Part shown: one piece after another, positions 20,001-27,779 of the stretch | How the letters are laid out: every line of letters begins with the position of its first letter | Numbering within the stretch: position 1 is the first letter of the stretch | Notes under the pieces: model-generated | Told to the model about the DNA's origin: nothing | What the model saw: only the letters and a program-made list of their open reading frames with translations | Databases searched by the model: none | Program-made: the position numbers and the translations under genes | Assembly: GCF_046348265.1 (NCBI RefSeq) | Contig: NZ_JAXMEO010000012.1 | Direction: 5' to 3' (one strand) | Length of the DNA stretch: 64,000 bases | Source: Pelomonas sp937871895 | GTDB lineage: Bacteria; Pseudomonadota; Gammaproteobacteria; Burkholderiales; Burkholderiaceae_C

Positions 20001-20068
20001 AAGAACAGGTGGAGGGTGTCTACCAGACCGGACGCCGCTTCATGGTTGGCGCTCGCTACCGCTTCTAA
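17042..20068 (+). CDS. TonB-dependent receptor (Xanthomonas/Caulobacter type), copy 3
   Basis: The 1008-residue receptor is the third paralogue. A signal peptide ends at SAQA, the TonB box is DTVVVTG, the plug has IAGVAIDRTNNGEGQRVTVRG, and the barrel ends GARYRF. It is more diverged from copies 1 and 2 in the barrel than they are from each other, which suggests a different ligand of the same class. The ATG follows GAGGAGACAT, identical to the context of receptor 2. It precedes the halogenase gene by 184 bases that include a long hairpin and a terminator, so some read-through would be needed for co-expression. Confidence 0.93.
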   Translation: MSSEKFQRLNASQRRFKPVAVACHLTVALCAVTSAQAQEANQALDTVVVTGIRKSLDTTLNLKRTATGLVDGIVSEDIGKFPDTNLAESMQRIAGVAIDRTNNGEGQRVTVRGVGPDFNMVLLNGRQMPTSFGGASGSRAFDFATLSSDAVSALEVYKTARASTPAGGIGATINVKTARPLDSKERVASIGVKANYDVSNSRVVEGLRHSKVTPEISGIYSDTFADRTIGIALSASYSKRNSGSNRALTANGWRTFAANNNSDWGAIPPKPATGADPITNRPTSGLYSTSVEMRYDTTGYSRERINGQAVLQFAPTKDLKFTLDHTVANSTFRAKEAEISAWMNYSFGPMTFTQNGGPVQSPLIQTALFPNNDHDLAFNSGVYAQKSANSSTGFNTEWKVNNDLKVDLDVHHSTSKTDPDSPYGSWAQIDLAMFTMGTTTAYYDKKLPILNLGTTKFQKERMQFTGSQFDNQLADQSVDQWQTKATYKLSAEDKLIAGLGFTKMKDRRGGYNHTNADWGGLGVQGDAASTVKVNSTSLGGMFSQVDGHNDSRLHPTFWYVDFNEAREQAIKVLMTSGVGGSAPYTRAQAEAYFAASPDYTRGQDFRTTEKSTSAYGQWDHAFDTELPSNISVGLRYESTKIDSASQVVPRVAAAWIAQNEVNLTAGEPAFGSAQGSYKFWLPNIDYDVDLASNLKLRASYGHNIGRPNFGVLVGGVTVGDNANAGGGNGNTGNPNLKPLLSKNLDASLEYYYAKSSYVAAGLFYKKVTNFIGNTVVVRTFPGINNPRAGAYAKQGEAACGANAQPLCIRNWIFTNLKGQPGVIVGTTNASGEISGRIEAQPGDPLLNFNISTPTNIKGDNIRGLELNAQHLFGNSGFGVSGNLTIVKTGLKFKLDETGEQAPLVGVGNSANLVGFYEDSAWSVRAAYNWRGKFLARSTDGAGNNPVFTAAYGQLDVGIGYKIGKNLTLQADLINLNDGYIRQFARTEEQVEGVYQTGRRFMVGARYRF

Positions 20069-20082
20069 GCGTTAGCCCCTGT

Positions 20083-20124
20083 GTACCTGGCCCCACGCCC
20101 GCGAAGGTGTGGGGCGTCAGGTAC
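20083..20124 (+). other. Long intergenic hairpin after receptor 3
   Basis: Arms gtacctg-gccccac and gtggggc-caggtac pair over 14 bp, with a 2-base bulge and a 12-base loop. No T run follows, so it is not a simple terminator. It may stabilise the receptor mRNA 3' end or act with the terminator 25 bases downstream; this is inference. Confidence 0.5.
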
Positions 20125-20148
20125 CGAGTTACATCGCGTCTCTCCAGC

Positions 20149-20178
20149 AAAATCGGCCCTCGTGGCCGGTTTTGCTTT
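20149..20178 (+). terminator. Terminator between receptor 3 and halogenase genes
   Basis: A stem of about 10 bp (aaaatcggcc / ggccggtttt, one mismatch) with a 5-base loop is followed by tgctttt. It lies 75 bases before the halogenase start. Confidence 0.75.
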
Positions 20179-20252
20179 TGGAGCGGCCAAAAGTTTTCAA
20201 GGTGCGATGCAGCCACGATGAGCGCTCGCACCGAACCTCGGATTGATCGCAA

Positions 20253-21800
20253 GTGAGTTCATCGGTGCAGCACATCGTGGTGTTGGGAGGCGGGTCCGCA
20301 GGCTGGATCACCGCTGCGACCCTCGCCGCTGAATGGGCCGGCTCAGGCCCAGATGCCAGGCGCATCACCCTCATCGAGTCGCCCGACCTGCCGGCCATTG
20401 GCGTTGGTGAAGGCACTTGGCCCACCATGCGTGCGACCTTGGCCAAGCTGGGCTTGACCGAGACCGACCTGGTGCAGCAATGCGATGCAGCCTTCAAGCA
20501 GGGTTCGCGCTTCGACGGCTGGACCAACGGCAGTCAGGCGGACCGCTACTACCACCCCTTCACCGTCCCCCTGGGCTATGGCGAGGCTGACCTTGTAGGC
20601 GCCTGGCAGGCGACACAGCGCCAGCAACCCTTCGCCGAATGCGTGGGACCACAGCCGCATCTGTGCGATGCAGCACTGGCGCCCAAGCAGGTGTCGTCAC
20701 CCGAGTTTGCGGGTGCCACCAACTACGGCTACCACTTCGATGCCGTCAAGCTCGGCCTGCTGCTGCGCCAGCATGCCATCGACAAGCTCGGTGTCCGCCA
20801 TGTGGCCGACGATGTGATCGAGGTCCAGTCGGCGGAGAACGGTGACATCGCAGCGCTGCTGACCAAGATGCACGGCGCCATTGCGGGTGACCTGTTCATC
20901 GACTGTTCCGGCCTGCACTCACGCCTGATCGGCAAGCACTTTGGTGTTGGCTTCCTGAGCCAGCGTGACGTGCTCTTCAACGACGCAGCCTTGGCCGTGC
21001 AGGTGCCCTACGGTACACAGGAGGCCTCGCTGGCCTCTGCCACCATCTCGACTGCGCACGCTGAAGGCTGGACCTGGGACATCGGCCTGCCCACGCGGCG
21101 CGGGGTCGGCATGGTCTTCTCAAGCGGCCACACCAGCGCCGAAACTGCTGAAGCTCGGCTGCGCGCGCACCTAGCAGCCACCGGCGTCAGCGGCGAGATC
21201 CCGACGCCGCGCCTGATCCGCTTCGAGCCCGGCTACCGAGAGCAGTTCTGGCACCGCAACTGCGTGGCCGTGGGCCTGGCCTCCGGGTTCATCGAGCCTC
21301 TTGAGGCCTCGGCACTGGCCATGGTTGAACTGTCGGCCGCCGCCATCCGCGACGAATTGCCAGCCACGCGGGCCGATATGGACATCGTGGCCCGGCGCTT
21401 CAACGCCACCTTCAGCTACCGCTGGGCCCGCATCATCGAGTTCCTGAAGCTGCACTATGTGCTCAGCCAGCGGAACGACTCCGACTACTGGCGCGATCAC
21501 CGGCTGGAGCGCACCCAGCCCGAGCGCCTGCGGGAGTTGCTGCAGCTGTGGCGCCACCGCGCCCCCAGTCGACTCGACTTCGACCGCATTGAAGAAGTCT
21601 TCCCCGCCGCCAGCTACCAATACGTGCTGTACGGCATGGGCTTCCACCCCGAGCCGCTGCTTGCACGCCCCGATCGGCTCGCTGCCGCACAGGGCTATCT
21701 CCAGCAAGCTGCCACCGTCACCCGACGCATGCTGGGCGGAATGCCTCGGCACCGTGACCTCATCAACCACATTCGCGCAAACGGCATCCCCAAAGCGTGA
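20253..21800 (+). CDS. Tryptophan halogenase family flavin-dependent enzyme
   Basis: The 515-residue protein belongs to the flavin-dependent tryptophan halogenase family (PF04820), which uses FADH2, oxygen and halide to halogenate aromatic substrates. Visible elements are the FAD-binding GGGSAG (12-17), GVGEGTWP (50-57), the lysine aligned with the catalytic Lys of PrnA (K82 in AAFKQG), and GFIEPLEAS (344-352) at the position of the catalytic Glu. The usual WxWxIP motif reads GWTWDIGLP (272-280), so it carries an insertion. The GTG is the first possible start because an in-frame stop lies 7 bases upstream. Relatives occur beside TonB receptors in Xanthomonas and Caulobacter. The true substrate is unknown and halogenation is not proven. 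Confidence 0.85.
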   Translation: MSSSVQHIVVLGGGSAGWITAATLAAEWAGSGPDARRITLIESPDLPAIGVGEGTWPTMRATLAKLGLTETDLVQQCDAAFKQGSRFDGWTNGSQADRYYHPFTVPLGYGEADLVGAWQATQRQQPFAECVGPQPHLCDAALAPKQVSSPEFAGATNYGYHFDAVKLGLLLRQHAIDKLGVRHVADDVIEVQSAENGDIAALLTKMHGAIAGDLFIDCSGLHSRLIGKHFGVGFLSQRDVLFNDAALAVQVPYGTQEASLASATISTAHAEGWTWDIGLPTRRGVGMVFSSGHTSAETAEARLRAHLAATGVSGEIPTPRLIRFEPGYREQFWHRNCVAVGLASGFIEPLEASALAMVELSAAAIRDELPATRADMDIVARRFNATFSYRWARIIEFLKLHYVLSQRNDSDYWRDHRLERTQPERLRELLQLWRHRAPSRLDFDRIEEVFPAASYQYVLYGMGFHPEPLLARPDRLAAAQGYLQQAATVTRRMLGGMPRHRDLINHIRANGIPKA

Positions 21801-21818
21801 GCTTCGCCCCCACTCATC

Positions 21819-22526
21819 ATGCTTGAACTACTCAACAACATCTCTCACAAAGACCTACGCGTCATCACCCGCCGAGGCGCCCAGTGGGGTGATGACATCA
21901 TGTCCGCTCCGGCCACGCCCTACGAATTCCGCAGCTTGCAGGGCTTCTACCCCATCGTGTTCCAGCCCGACGACAAGGGCAGCTTCCTTCCGGTGGTGCT
22001 GTTCGGTTTGGAGAACGGAGAAAACCTGTTCCTGACCGACCAAGGCTGGGACGCAGACTACCTACCGCTTTCCATGCGCCGACTGCCTTTCTCTATTGGC
22101 ATTTCCGGCGAGGAAATGCGCATCATGGTCGAGATGGAAAGCAAGCGCATCAGCAAGGGCCCGGACGGTGAAGCGGTATTCCTGCCCCACGGCGGCAACA
22201 CCGAGTACATCGAAGAGGTCAACTCCATCCTCAGTGCGCTGCACGAGGGCCTCGAGCAGGTGCCCGACTTCATCCAGTCTCTGCAGGCCAATGATCTCCT
22301 GGAGTCCTTCGTGCTGGACGTCGAGCGGCCAGACGGCTCGCACGGCCAGTTGCTCGGGTTCTTCATGATCAATGAAGACAAGCTCGCCGCGCTCAGCCCC
22401 GAGACCGTAGGCCTGCTGCATGAGGCAGGGCACTTGGAGAACATCTATATGGCCATTGCCTCACTCGCCAACTTGAACAAGCTGATCCGCCGCAAGCTCG
22501 CCCGGGACTACCCCGCCAATGCTTGA
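21819..22526 (+). CDS. SapC family protein
   Basis: The 235-residue soluble protein matches the SapC family: an N-terminal LNNISHKDLRVITRRGAQW, FYPIVFQPDDKGSFLPVVLFGLENGENLFL in the first third, and a conserved HGQLLGFFMINEDKLAALSPE near the C-terminus. SapC was named after a Campylobacter S-layer-associated protein, but its biochemical role is unknown. In this family context it is regularly found between halogenase-like and cupin-like genes near TonB receptors. The gene follows the halogenase by 18 bases and its 3' end overlaps the next start by 8 bases, so the four genes form an operon. Confidence 0.88.
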   Translation: MLELLNNISHKDLRVITRRGAQWGDDIMSAPATPYEFRSLQGFYPIVFQPDDKGSFLPVVLFGLENGENLFLTDQGWDADYLPLSMRRLPFSIGISGEEMRIMVEMESKRISKGPDGEAVFLPHGGNTEYIEEVNSILSALHEGLEQVPDFIQSLQANDLLESFVLDVERPDGSHGQLLGFFMINEDKLAALSPETVGLLHEAGHLENIYMAIASLANLNKLIRRKLARDYPANA

Positions 22527-23514
22527 GCGCAATGACATCAGCGCGCAGGCGCTGCCCGTTGATTTGCTGCAGTCCACTCAGCCTGTGCTCATGCGCGGGC
22601 TGGTCAAGCACTGGCCGCTGGTCCAGGCGGCGCAGCAATCCGACCGCGCCTACTGCGACTACCTGCGCGGATTCGGCAGTGAGACCAGGCTCGGCCTTTG
22701 GCGTGCCCCCCCCGAGGCCAATGGGCGCTTCTTCTACAGCGCTGACTTCAGCGGTTTCAACTTCCAGCGCGAAATCAGCACCTTTGGCGCCCTGCTGGAT
22801 GAACTGCTGGCCAACCAGGACAACCCTCAGGCGCCCGGCCTCTACCTAGGCTCTACCGAGCTCGATGGCTCCTTCCCAGGCTTGCGTGCCCAGAACGACC
22901 TGCACTGCCTTCAGCCGCACGACCCGCTGGTCAGTCTCTGGCTCGGTAACCGCGCCCGCGTCGCCACCCACTACGACCTGCCAGACAACGTCGCCTGCGT
23001 CGTCTCGGGGCGTCGCCGCTTCACAATTTTCCCGCCCGATCAGGTCAGGAACCTCTACGTCGGCCCGCTCGACAACACCCCCGCCGGCCAGCCGATCAGC
23101 CTCGTCGATGCCGCCGCGCCGGACTTTGATCGTTTCCCGCGCTACCGCGAGGCCCTTGAGCACGCTCAGGTTGCTGAGATGGAACCGGGTGACGCCATCT
23201 TCATCCCAAGCCAGTGGTGGCATGGCGTCGAGAGTCTGGGCCGCATCAACACCTTGGTCAATTTCTGGTGGAAGCAAAGCCCGGCCTACATGGACTCGCC
23301 GGTCAGCACGCTCATGATGTGCCTGCTGACCCTGCGTGACCTACCCCCGCCGCAACGCGATGCCTGGCGCGCGCTGATCAACCACTATGTGTTTGAGGCC
23401 AACGACGAAACCGCTGCCCACATCCCCGAACATGCGCGTGGAGTGCTAGGCCCCTTGACCGAGGACAAGGCGCGCTTCCTGCGATCCGTTCTACTCAATC
23501 GCCTCAACCGCTAG
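22519..23514 (+). CDS. Cupin-like (JmjC-fold) domain protein, putative Fe(II)/2-oxoglutarate hydroxylase
   Basis: The 331-residue protein resembles the cupin-like/JmjC group (Cupin_8). A metal triad is visible as H151-x-D153 in ATHYDLPDNVACVVSG and H235 in IPSQWWHGVESL, with GRRRFTIFPP and MEPGDAIFIP as the characteristic jelly-roll strands. JmjC proteins of this type usually hydroxylate amino-acid side chains or small molecules. It overlaps the sapC gene by 8 bases and precedes the fused halogenase by 15 bases. A protein or peptide substrate is possible but not shown. Confidence 0.85.
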   Translation: MLERNDISAQALPVDLLQSTQPVLMRGLVKHWPLVQAAQQSDRAYCDYLRGFGSETRLGLWRAPPEANGRFFYSADFSGFNFQREISTFGALLDELLANQDNPQAPGLYLGSTELDGSFPGLRAQNDLHCLQPHDPLVSLWLGNRARVATHYDLPDNVACVVSGRRRFTIFPPDQVRNLYVGPLDNTPAGQPISLVDAAAPDFDRFPRYREALEHAQVAEMEPGDAIFIPSQWWHGVESLGRINTLVNFWWKQSPAYMDSPVSTLMMCLLTLRDLPPPQRDAWRALINHYVFEANDETAAHIPEHARGVLGPLTEDKARFLRSVLLNRLNR

Positions 23515-23529
23515 ACCCTTTTCATCCCC

Positions 23530-25812
23530 ATGCAACCCGCTCAGCAAACCAAGCTTCCCGGCACTCCTGTCAAACGCGTCGTCATTGCGGGTGGCGGGAC
23601 GGCCGGTTGGATCACCGCAGCGGTCCTGTCCAAATGCCTGGGCAAGCAGGTGGACATCCAGCTCATCGAATCCGAAGAAATCGGCACAGTGGGTGTGGGC
23701 GAGGCCACCATCCCGCCGTTGATGTTCCTGCACGATGTGCTGGAGATCGAAGAGCCCGAATTCGTTCGCGCCACCCAGGCCACCTTCAAACTCGGCATCA
23801 GCTTCGAAAACTGGCGCAACGTCAACGAGCATTACTTCCACTCCTTTGGCAAGACCGGCAAGTCGCACTGGTCAGCGGGCTTCCAGCACTTCTGGCTAGA
23901 AGGCAAGCAACGCGGCTTGGCGAGCGACTACGGCGACTACTGCCTCGAACTGCGGGCCGGCCTCGACAACCGCTTTGCCACCGACGCCGAGCGCAGCGTC
24001 TGCAACTACGCCTACCACTTCGACGCCACGCTCTATGCCCGCTACCTGCGCAAATACTCCGAGGACCTCGGCGTCCAGCGCATCGAAGGCAAGATCGCCA
24101 AGGTCCACACCGACCCCACCACTGGCTTCATCACCGGCCTGGCCATGGAGAAAGGCCAGCTGATCGAAGGCGACCTCTTCGTCGATTGCACCGGCATCCG
24201 CAGCCTGCTGCTTAGCGACACCCTGGGCGTTGAATACGAGGACTGGAGTCACTGGCTGCCCTGCGACACCGCTGTCGCGGTGCAGACCGCCTCCGTCGGC
24301 GAGCCCGTGCCCTACACCCGCTCCATTGCCCACCCCTGGGGCTGGCAATGGCGCATCCCGCTCCAACACCGCGTCGGCAACGGCATCGTCTTCAGCAGCA
24401 AGCACATCTCGCCCGAGGACGCCAAGGCCGCACTGCTCGCCAACGTCCAGGGCGAAGTGCTGCGTGAGCCGCGCTTCATCAAGTTCACCCCGGGTCAGCG
24501 CAAGGAAGTCTGGCGCGCCAACTGCGTGGCCATCGGCCTGTCCAGCGGCTTCCTGGAGCCCCTCGAATCCACAAGCATCCACCTGATCCAGAAGGGTGCG
24601 ATGCGCCTCGTCGAACTCTTCCCCGCCAACGGCATCTGCCAGAGCGACATCGACGAATACAACCTCCAGGCCCGCAACGCCATCGAGGACATCCGCGACT
24701 TCATCATCCTGCACTACAAGGTCACCAACCGTGCCGACAGCCCCTTCTGGGACTACTGCCGCGAGATGGAGATCCCCAAGAGCCTCCAGCATCGCATCGA
24801 ACAGTTCCGCCAGACCGGCCGCCTGATCAACCGTCTGGGTGAGCTCTTCGGCGAAAACTCGTGGGTGCAGGTCATGATGGGTCAGGGCATCACCCCCAAG
24901 GCCCACCACCCGATCACGCGCAACATGAGCAATGAGGCGCTGGCCGACTTCCTGGGCGAAGTGCGCAAGGACGTGGCCCGCAAGATGGTCAAGATGCCCA
25001 AGCATCAGGCCTTCATCAACGCCTACTGCAAGGCCGAGCCTCCGATGGAGGTCTCGATGCCCAAGCCCAATGTCCCGGCTGCCGTCAATGTGAACGGCAT
25101 GCGCCTGCGCTTCAACCCCAAGGCCAAGATGAAGACCGTGTCGCTCGACGGCGGCGCCAAAGTCTTCGTGATCGACGACTTCCTGGAGAACCCCGAGGAG
25201 CTGGTCAGCCTGGCCGAGGCCGTCAGCCCTCAGTTCCACTTTCAGGCCGGCCACCCCTACCCCGGCCCGCAGTTGCTGCTGCCCGAGGACCTCAGTGCGC
25301 AGATCGACGAGTTCTTTCAGGCGAACTGCCGCGAGCGCCTCGGCGTCAAGCACCCGGTCGGCATGTATGCCCGCTTCTCGCGCGTCGTGACCGATCCATC
25401 GCAGCTCGACCCACGCCAGCGCGTTTGCCATCGCGACGACACCGGCATCGAAGCCGGTCACTCCATGGCCGCCCTGGTCCACTACCTGTTCAAGGACGAA
25501 CAGCTCGGCGGCACCGTGTTCTTCAAGTCGCTGATGTCACCCAGCCAGTTGCACCAGTTCCGGCTCGATACGTCCGGGCTCGACGGCGCCAGCTTTGCGG
25601 CCAAGTACGGCATCGAAGCTGGCTACATGACCGACACCAACCGCTACTTCGAGCGCATCGGCTACGTGCCCGGCAAGTGGAACCGCGCCGTCTTCTACGA
25701 CGGCGGCATCCTGCACTCCGGCAACATCCAGTGGGATGCAGAGCGCTACCACAGCGGCAACGGCCGCCTGACGGTGAATGCCTTCTTCAAGCATCGCAAC
25801 GTGATGGCCTGA
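23530..25812 (+). CDS. Tryptophan halogenase fused to a DUF6445-type Fe(II)/2OG oxygenase domain
   Basis: The 760-residue protein has two parts. Residues 1-510 are a canonical flavin-dependent halogenase: GGGTAG (21-26), GVGEATIPP (55-63), catalytic Lys K87 in ATFKLG, the diagnostic WxWxIP motif as WQWRIP (272-277), and FLEPLEST (341-348). Residues 520-760 resemble DUF6445, a 2-oxoglutarate oxygenase-like fold, with H634-R-D636 (CHRDD), H729 (ILHSG) and R746 (GRLTVN) as a plausible iron and co-substrate set. The two families are often neighbours; here they form one open frame without a stop. It is the last gene of the four-gene operon. Two redox chemistries on one polypeptide suggest sequential modification of one substrate, which is inference. 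Confidence 0.85.
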   Translation: MQPAQQTKLPGTPVKRVVIAGGGTAGWITAAVLSKCLGKQVDIQLIESEEIGTVGVGEATIPPLMFLHDVLEIEEPEFVRATQATFKLGISFENWRNVNEHYFHSFGKTGKSHWSAGFQHFWLEGKQRGLASDYGDYCLELRAGLDNRFATDAERSVCNYAYHFDATLYARYLRKYSEDLGVQRIEGKIAKVHTDPTTGFITGLAMEKGQLIEGDLFVDCTGIRSLLLSDTLGVEYEDWSHWLPCDTAVAVQTASVGEPVPYTRSIAHPWGWQWRIPLQHRVGNGIVFSSKHISPEDAKAALLANVQGEVLREPRFIKFTPGQRKEVWRANCVAIGLSSGFLEPLESTSIHLIQKGAMRLVELFPANGICQSDIDEYNLQARNAIEDIRDFIILHYKVTNRADSPFWDYCREMEIPKSLQHRIEQFRQTGRLINRLGELFGENSWVQVMMGQGITPKAHHPITRNMSNEALADFLGEVRKDVARKMVKMPKHQAFINAYCKAEPPMEVSMPKPNVPAAVNVNGMRLRFNPKAKMKTVSLDGGAKVFVIDDFLENPEELVSLAEAVSPQFHFQAGHPYPGPQLLLPEDLSAQIDEFFQANCRERLGVKHPVGMYARFSRVVTDPSQLDPRQRVCHRDDTGIEAGHSMAALVHYLFKDEQLGGTVFFKSLMSPSQLHQFRLDTSGLDGASFAAKYGIEAGYMTDTNRYFERIGYVPGKWNRAVFYDGGILHSGNIQWDAERYHSGNGRLTVNAFFKHRNVMA

Positions 25813-25919
25813 TGGCGTCAGCATTGGCGCAGGCATAAGCAAATAAGGTTTTCGTCCTTCCGTCTCGGGCCGGGCTCAGGCAAGCTTCGCACCTCGCGAA
25901 ACTTGCTGCCCTCCCCGAC

Positions 25920-26936
25920 ATGCGCTCCTCCCCCCGCATCACCCGCCGCCTGGCCCTCCTGGCTGCCGCCATTTCCGCTGTGCCGGCCTGGGCCAGTGAG
26001 CCGTCTGCGCTGCTGAATGTCTCCTACGACATCGCCCGCGAGCTCTACAAGCAGCTGAACCCCGCCTTCGTTGCTGCCTGGAAGGCCAAGACCGGCCAGG
26101 CCGTCACGATCAACCAATCACACGGCGGCTCGACCAAGCAGATCGGCGCCGTGATCGGCGGCCTCGAAGCCGACGTGGTCACCATGAACCAAGCCACCGA
26201 CGTCGACCAACTCGCCAGCGCCGGCTATACCCCGGCGGACTGGCGCAATCGCTTCCCCAATGGCGCCGCGCCCTACAGCTCGACCATGCTGATGCTGGTG
26301 CGCAAGGGCAACCCCAAGGGGATCAAGGACTGGACCGACCTCGGCCGCGCCGGTGTGCAGGTCATCATGCCCAACCCCAAGGTCACCGGGAACGGCCGCT
26401 ACGGCTACCTCGCCATCTACGGCAGCGTGATCGCCCAGGGCGGCACCGAGGCCCAGGCCAAGGACCTCATCAGCAAGGTGATGACCAATGTGCCCGTGCT
26501 GGACGGCGGCGGCCGCGGCGCCACCACCACCTTCACCCAGCGCGGCATCGGCGACGTGCTCGTCACCTTTGAGGCCGAGTGCGAGCTGATCGAGAACGAG
26601 TTCGGCAAGGGCCTCTACGAGGTCGTCAACCCGACCACCTCCATCGAGGCCGATGCGCCCGTCGCGCTGGTGGACAAGGTCATCGCCAAGAAGGGCTCGC
26701 AGCAGTTGGCCAAGGCCTATCTCGACTTCCTCTGGAGTCCCGAGGCCCAGGAAATCATCGCCCGCAACAACTTCCGCCCGCGTGACGCGGCCATCTTCAA
26801 GAAGAACGCCCAGCGCTTTGCGCCCATCAAGCTCTTCAGCGTGGACCAACTGCTCGGCGGCTGGCCCAAGGTGAGCAAGACGCACTTTGCCGACGGCGCG
26901 CTTTACGACCAGATCATGGCGGGCATCAAGAGATAA
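25920..26936 (+). CDS. sbp: Sulfate ABC transporter substrate-binding protein, copy 1
   Basis: The 338-residue periplasmic protein binds sulfate (or thiosulfate) and delivers it to CysTWA. It has a signal peptide ending near AWA (about residue 25) and the family phrases LLNVSYDIARELYKQLN, SHGGSTKQ, GLEADVVTMNQATD and DGGGRGATTTFTQRGIGDV, which supply the sulfate-binding loops. It directly precedes cysT, cysW and cysA. A second binding protein of the same family lies at 36699. Sulfate versus thiosulfate preference cannot be told by eye. Confidence 0.94.
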   Translation: MRSSPRITRRLALLAAAISAVPAWASEPSALLNVSYDIARELYKQLNPAFVAAWKAKTGQAVTINQSHGGSTKQIGAVIGGLEADVVTMNQATDVDQLASAGYTPADWRNRFPNGAAPYSSTMLMLVRKGNPKGIKDWTDLGRAGVQVIMPNPKVTGNGRYGYLAIYGSVIAQGGTEAQAKDLISKVMTNVPVLDGGGRGATTTFTQRGIGDVLVTFEAECELIENEFGKGLYEVVNPTTSIEADAPVALVDKVIAKKGSQQLAKAYLDFLWSPEAQEIIARNNFRPRDAAIFKKNAQRFAPIKLFSVDQLLGGWPKVSKTHFADGALYDQIMAGIKR

Positions 26937-26942
26937 GTTGTC

Positions 26943-27779
26943 GTGAGTCGTCGTGTACTGCCGGGCCTCGGCCCGACGCTGGGCTTCGCCCTTTTCTATC
27001 TCTCTATCCTCGTCCTCATCCCGCTGGCGGCGGTCTTCACCAAGTCCGCCAGCCACGGCTTTGAGGCGTTCTGGGCGGCCGCCACCTCGCCACGCCTGCT
27101 TGCGTCCTACAAGCTGTCCTTCGGCGCCTCGCTGATCGCGGCACTCATCAACCTGGTGTTCGGCCTCGTCATCGCCTGGTGCCTGGTGCGCTATGAGTTC
27201 CCGGGACGCAAGATCGTCGATGCCTTGATCGACCTGCCCTTTGCCCTGCCCACCGCCGTGGCCGGCATTGCGCTCACGGCCTTGTGCGCGCCCAACGGCT
27301 GGGTGGGGTCCATCGCCGAAGGCTTTGGCATCAAGCTGGCCTTCACACCGCTGGGGGTGCTGATCGCCCTCATCTTCATCGGCCTGCCCTTCATCGTGCG
27401 CACCGTCCAGCCCGTGCTGGAGGACCTCGATACCGAGCTTGAAGAGGCCGCCAGCGCCCTCGGCGCCAGCCGCTGGCAGGCGGTACGCCACGTGGTACTG
27501 CCCACCCTGATGCCCGCCCTGCTCACCGGCTTTGCACTCGCGTTTGCACGCGCCGTAGGCGAGTACGGCTCGGTGATCTTCATCGCCGGCAACATCCCCA
27601 TGGTCAGCGAAATCACACCGCTGCTCATCATTGCCAAGCTGGAGCAGTACGACTACGTCGGCGCCACCGCGATTGCCGTCGTGATGCTGCTGTTCAGCTT
27701 CGTGGCTTTGCTCGTCATCAATGCGCTGCAGGCCTGGCACGCGCGGCGCAGTGGCATGGATGGAAAGGTGCGGCGATGA
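26943..27779 (+). CDS. cysT: Sulfate ABC transporter permease CysT
   Basis: The 278-residue inner membrane permease forms half of the sulfate channel. It has about six hydrophobic helices and the ABC permease EAA loop, EEAASALGASRWQAVRHVVLP, which contacts CysA. It starts with GTG six bases after the sbp stop codon and overlaps the ATG of cysW by 4 bases, so it is part of one transcript. Phrases such as FARAVGEYGSVIFIAGNIP are typical of CysT. Confidence 0.94.
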   Translation: MSRRVLPGLGPTLGFALFYLSILVLIPLAAVFTKSASHGFEAFWAAATSPRLLASYKLSFGASLIAALINLVFGLVIAWCLVRYEFPGRKIVDALIDLPFALPTAVAGIALTALCAPNGWVGSIAEGFGIKLAFTPLGVLIALIFIGLPFIVRTVQPVLEDLDTELEEAASALGASRWQAVRHVVLPTLMPALLTGFALAFARAVGEYGSVIFIAGNIPMVSEITPLLIIAKLEQYDYVGATAIAVVMLLFSFVALLVINALQAWHARRSGMDGKVRR

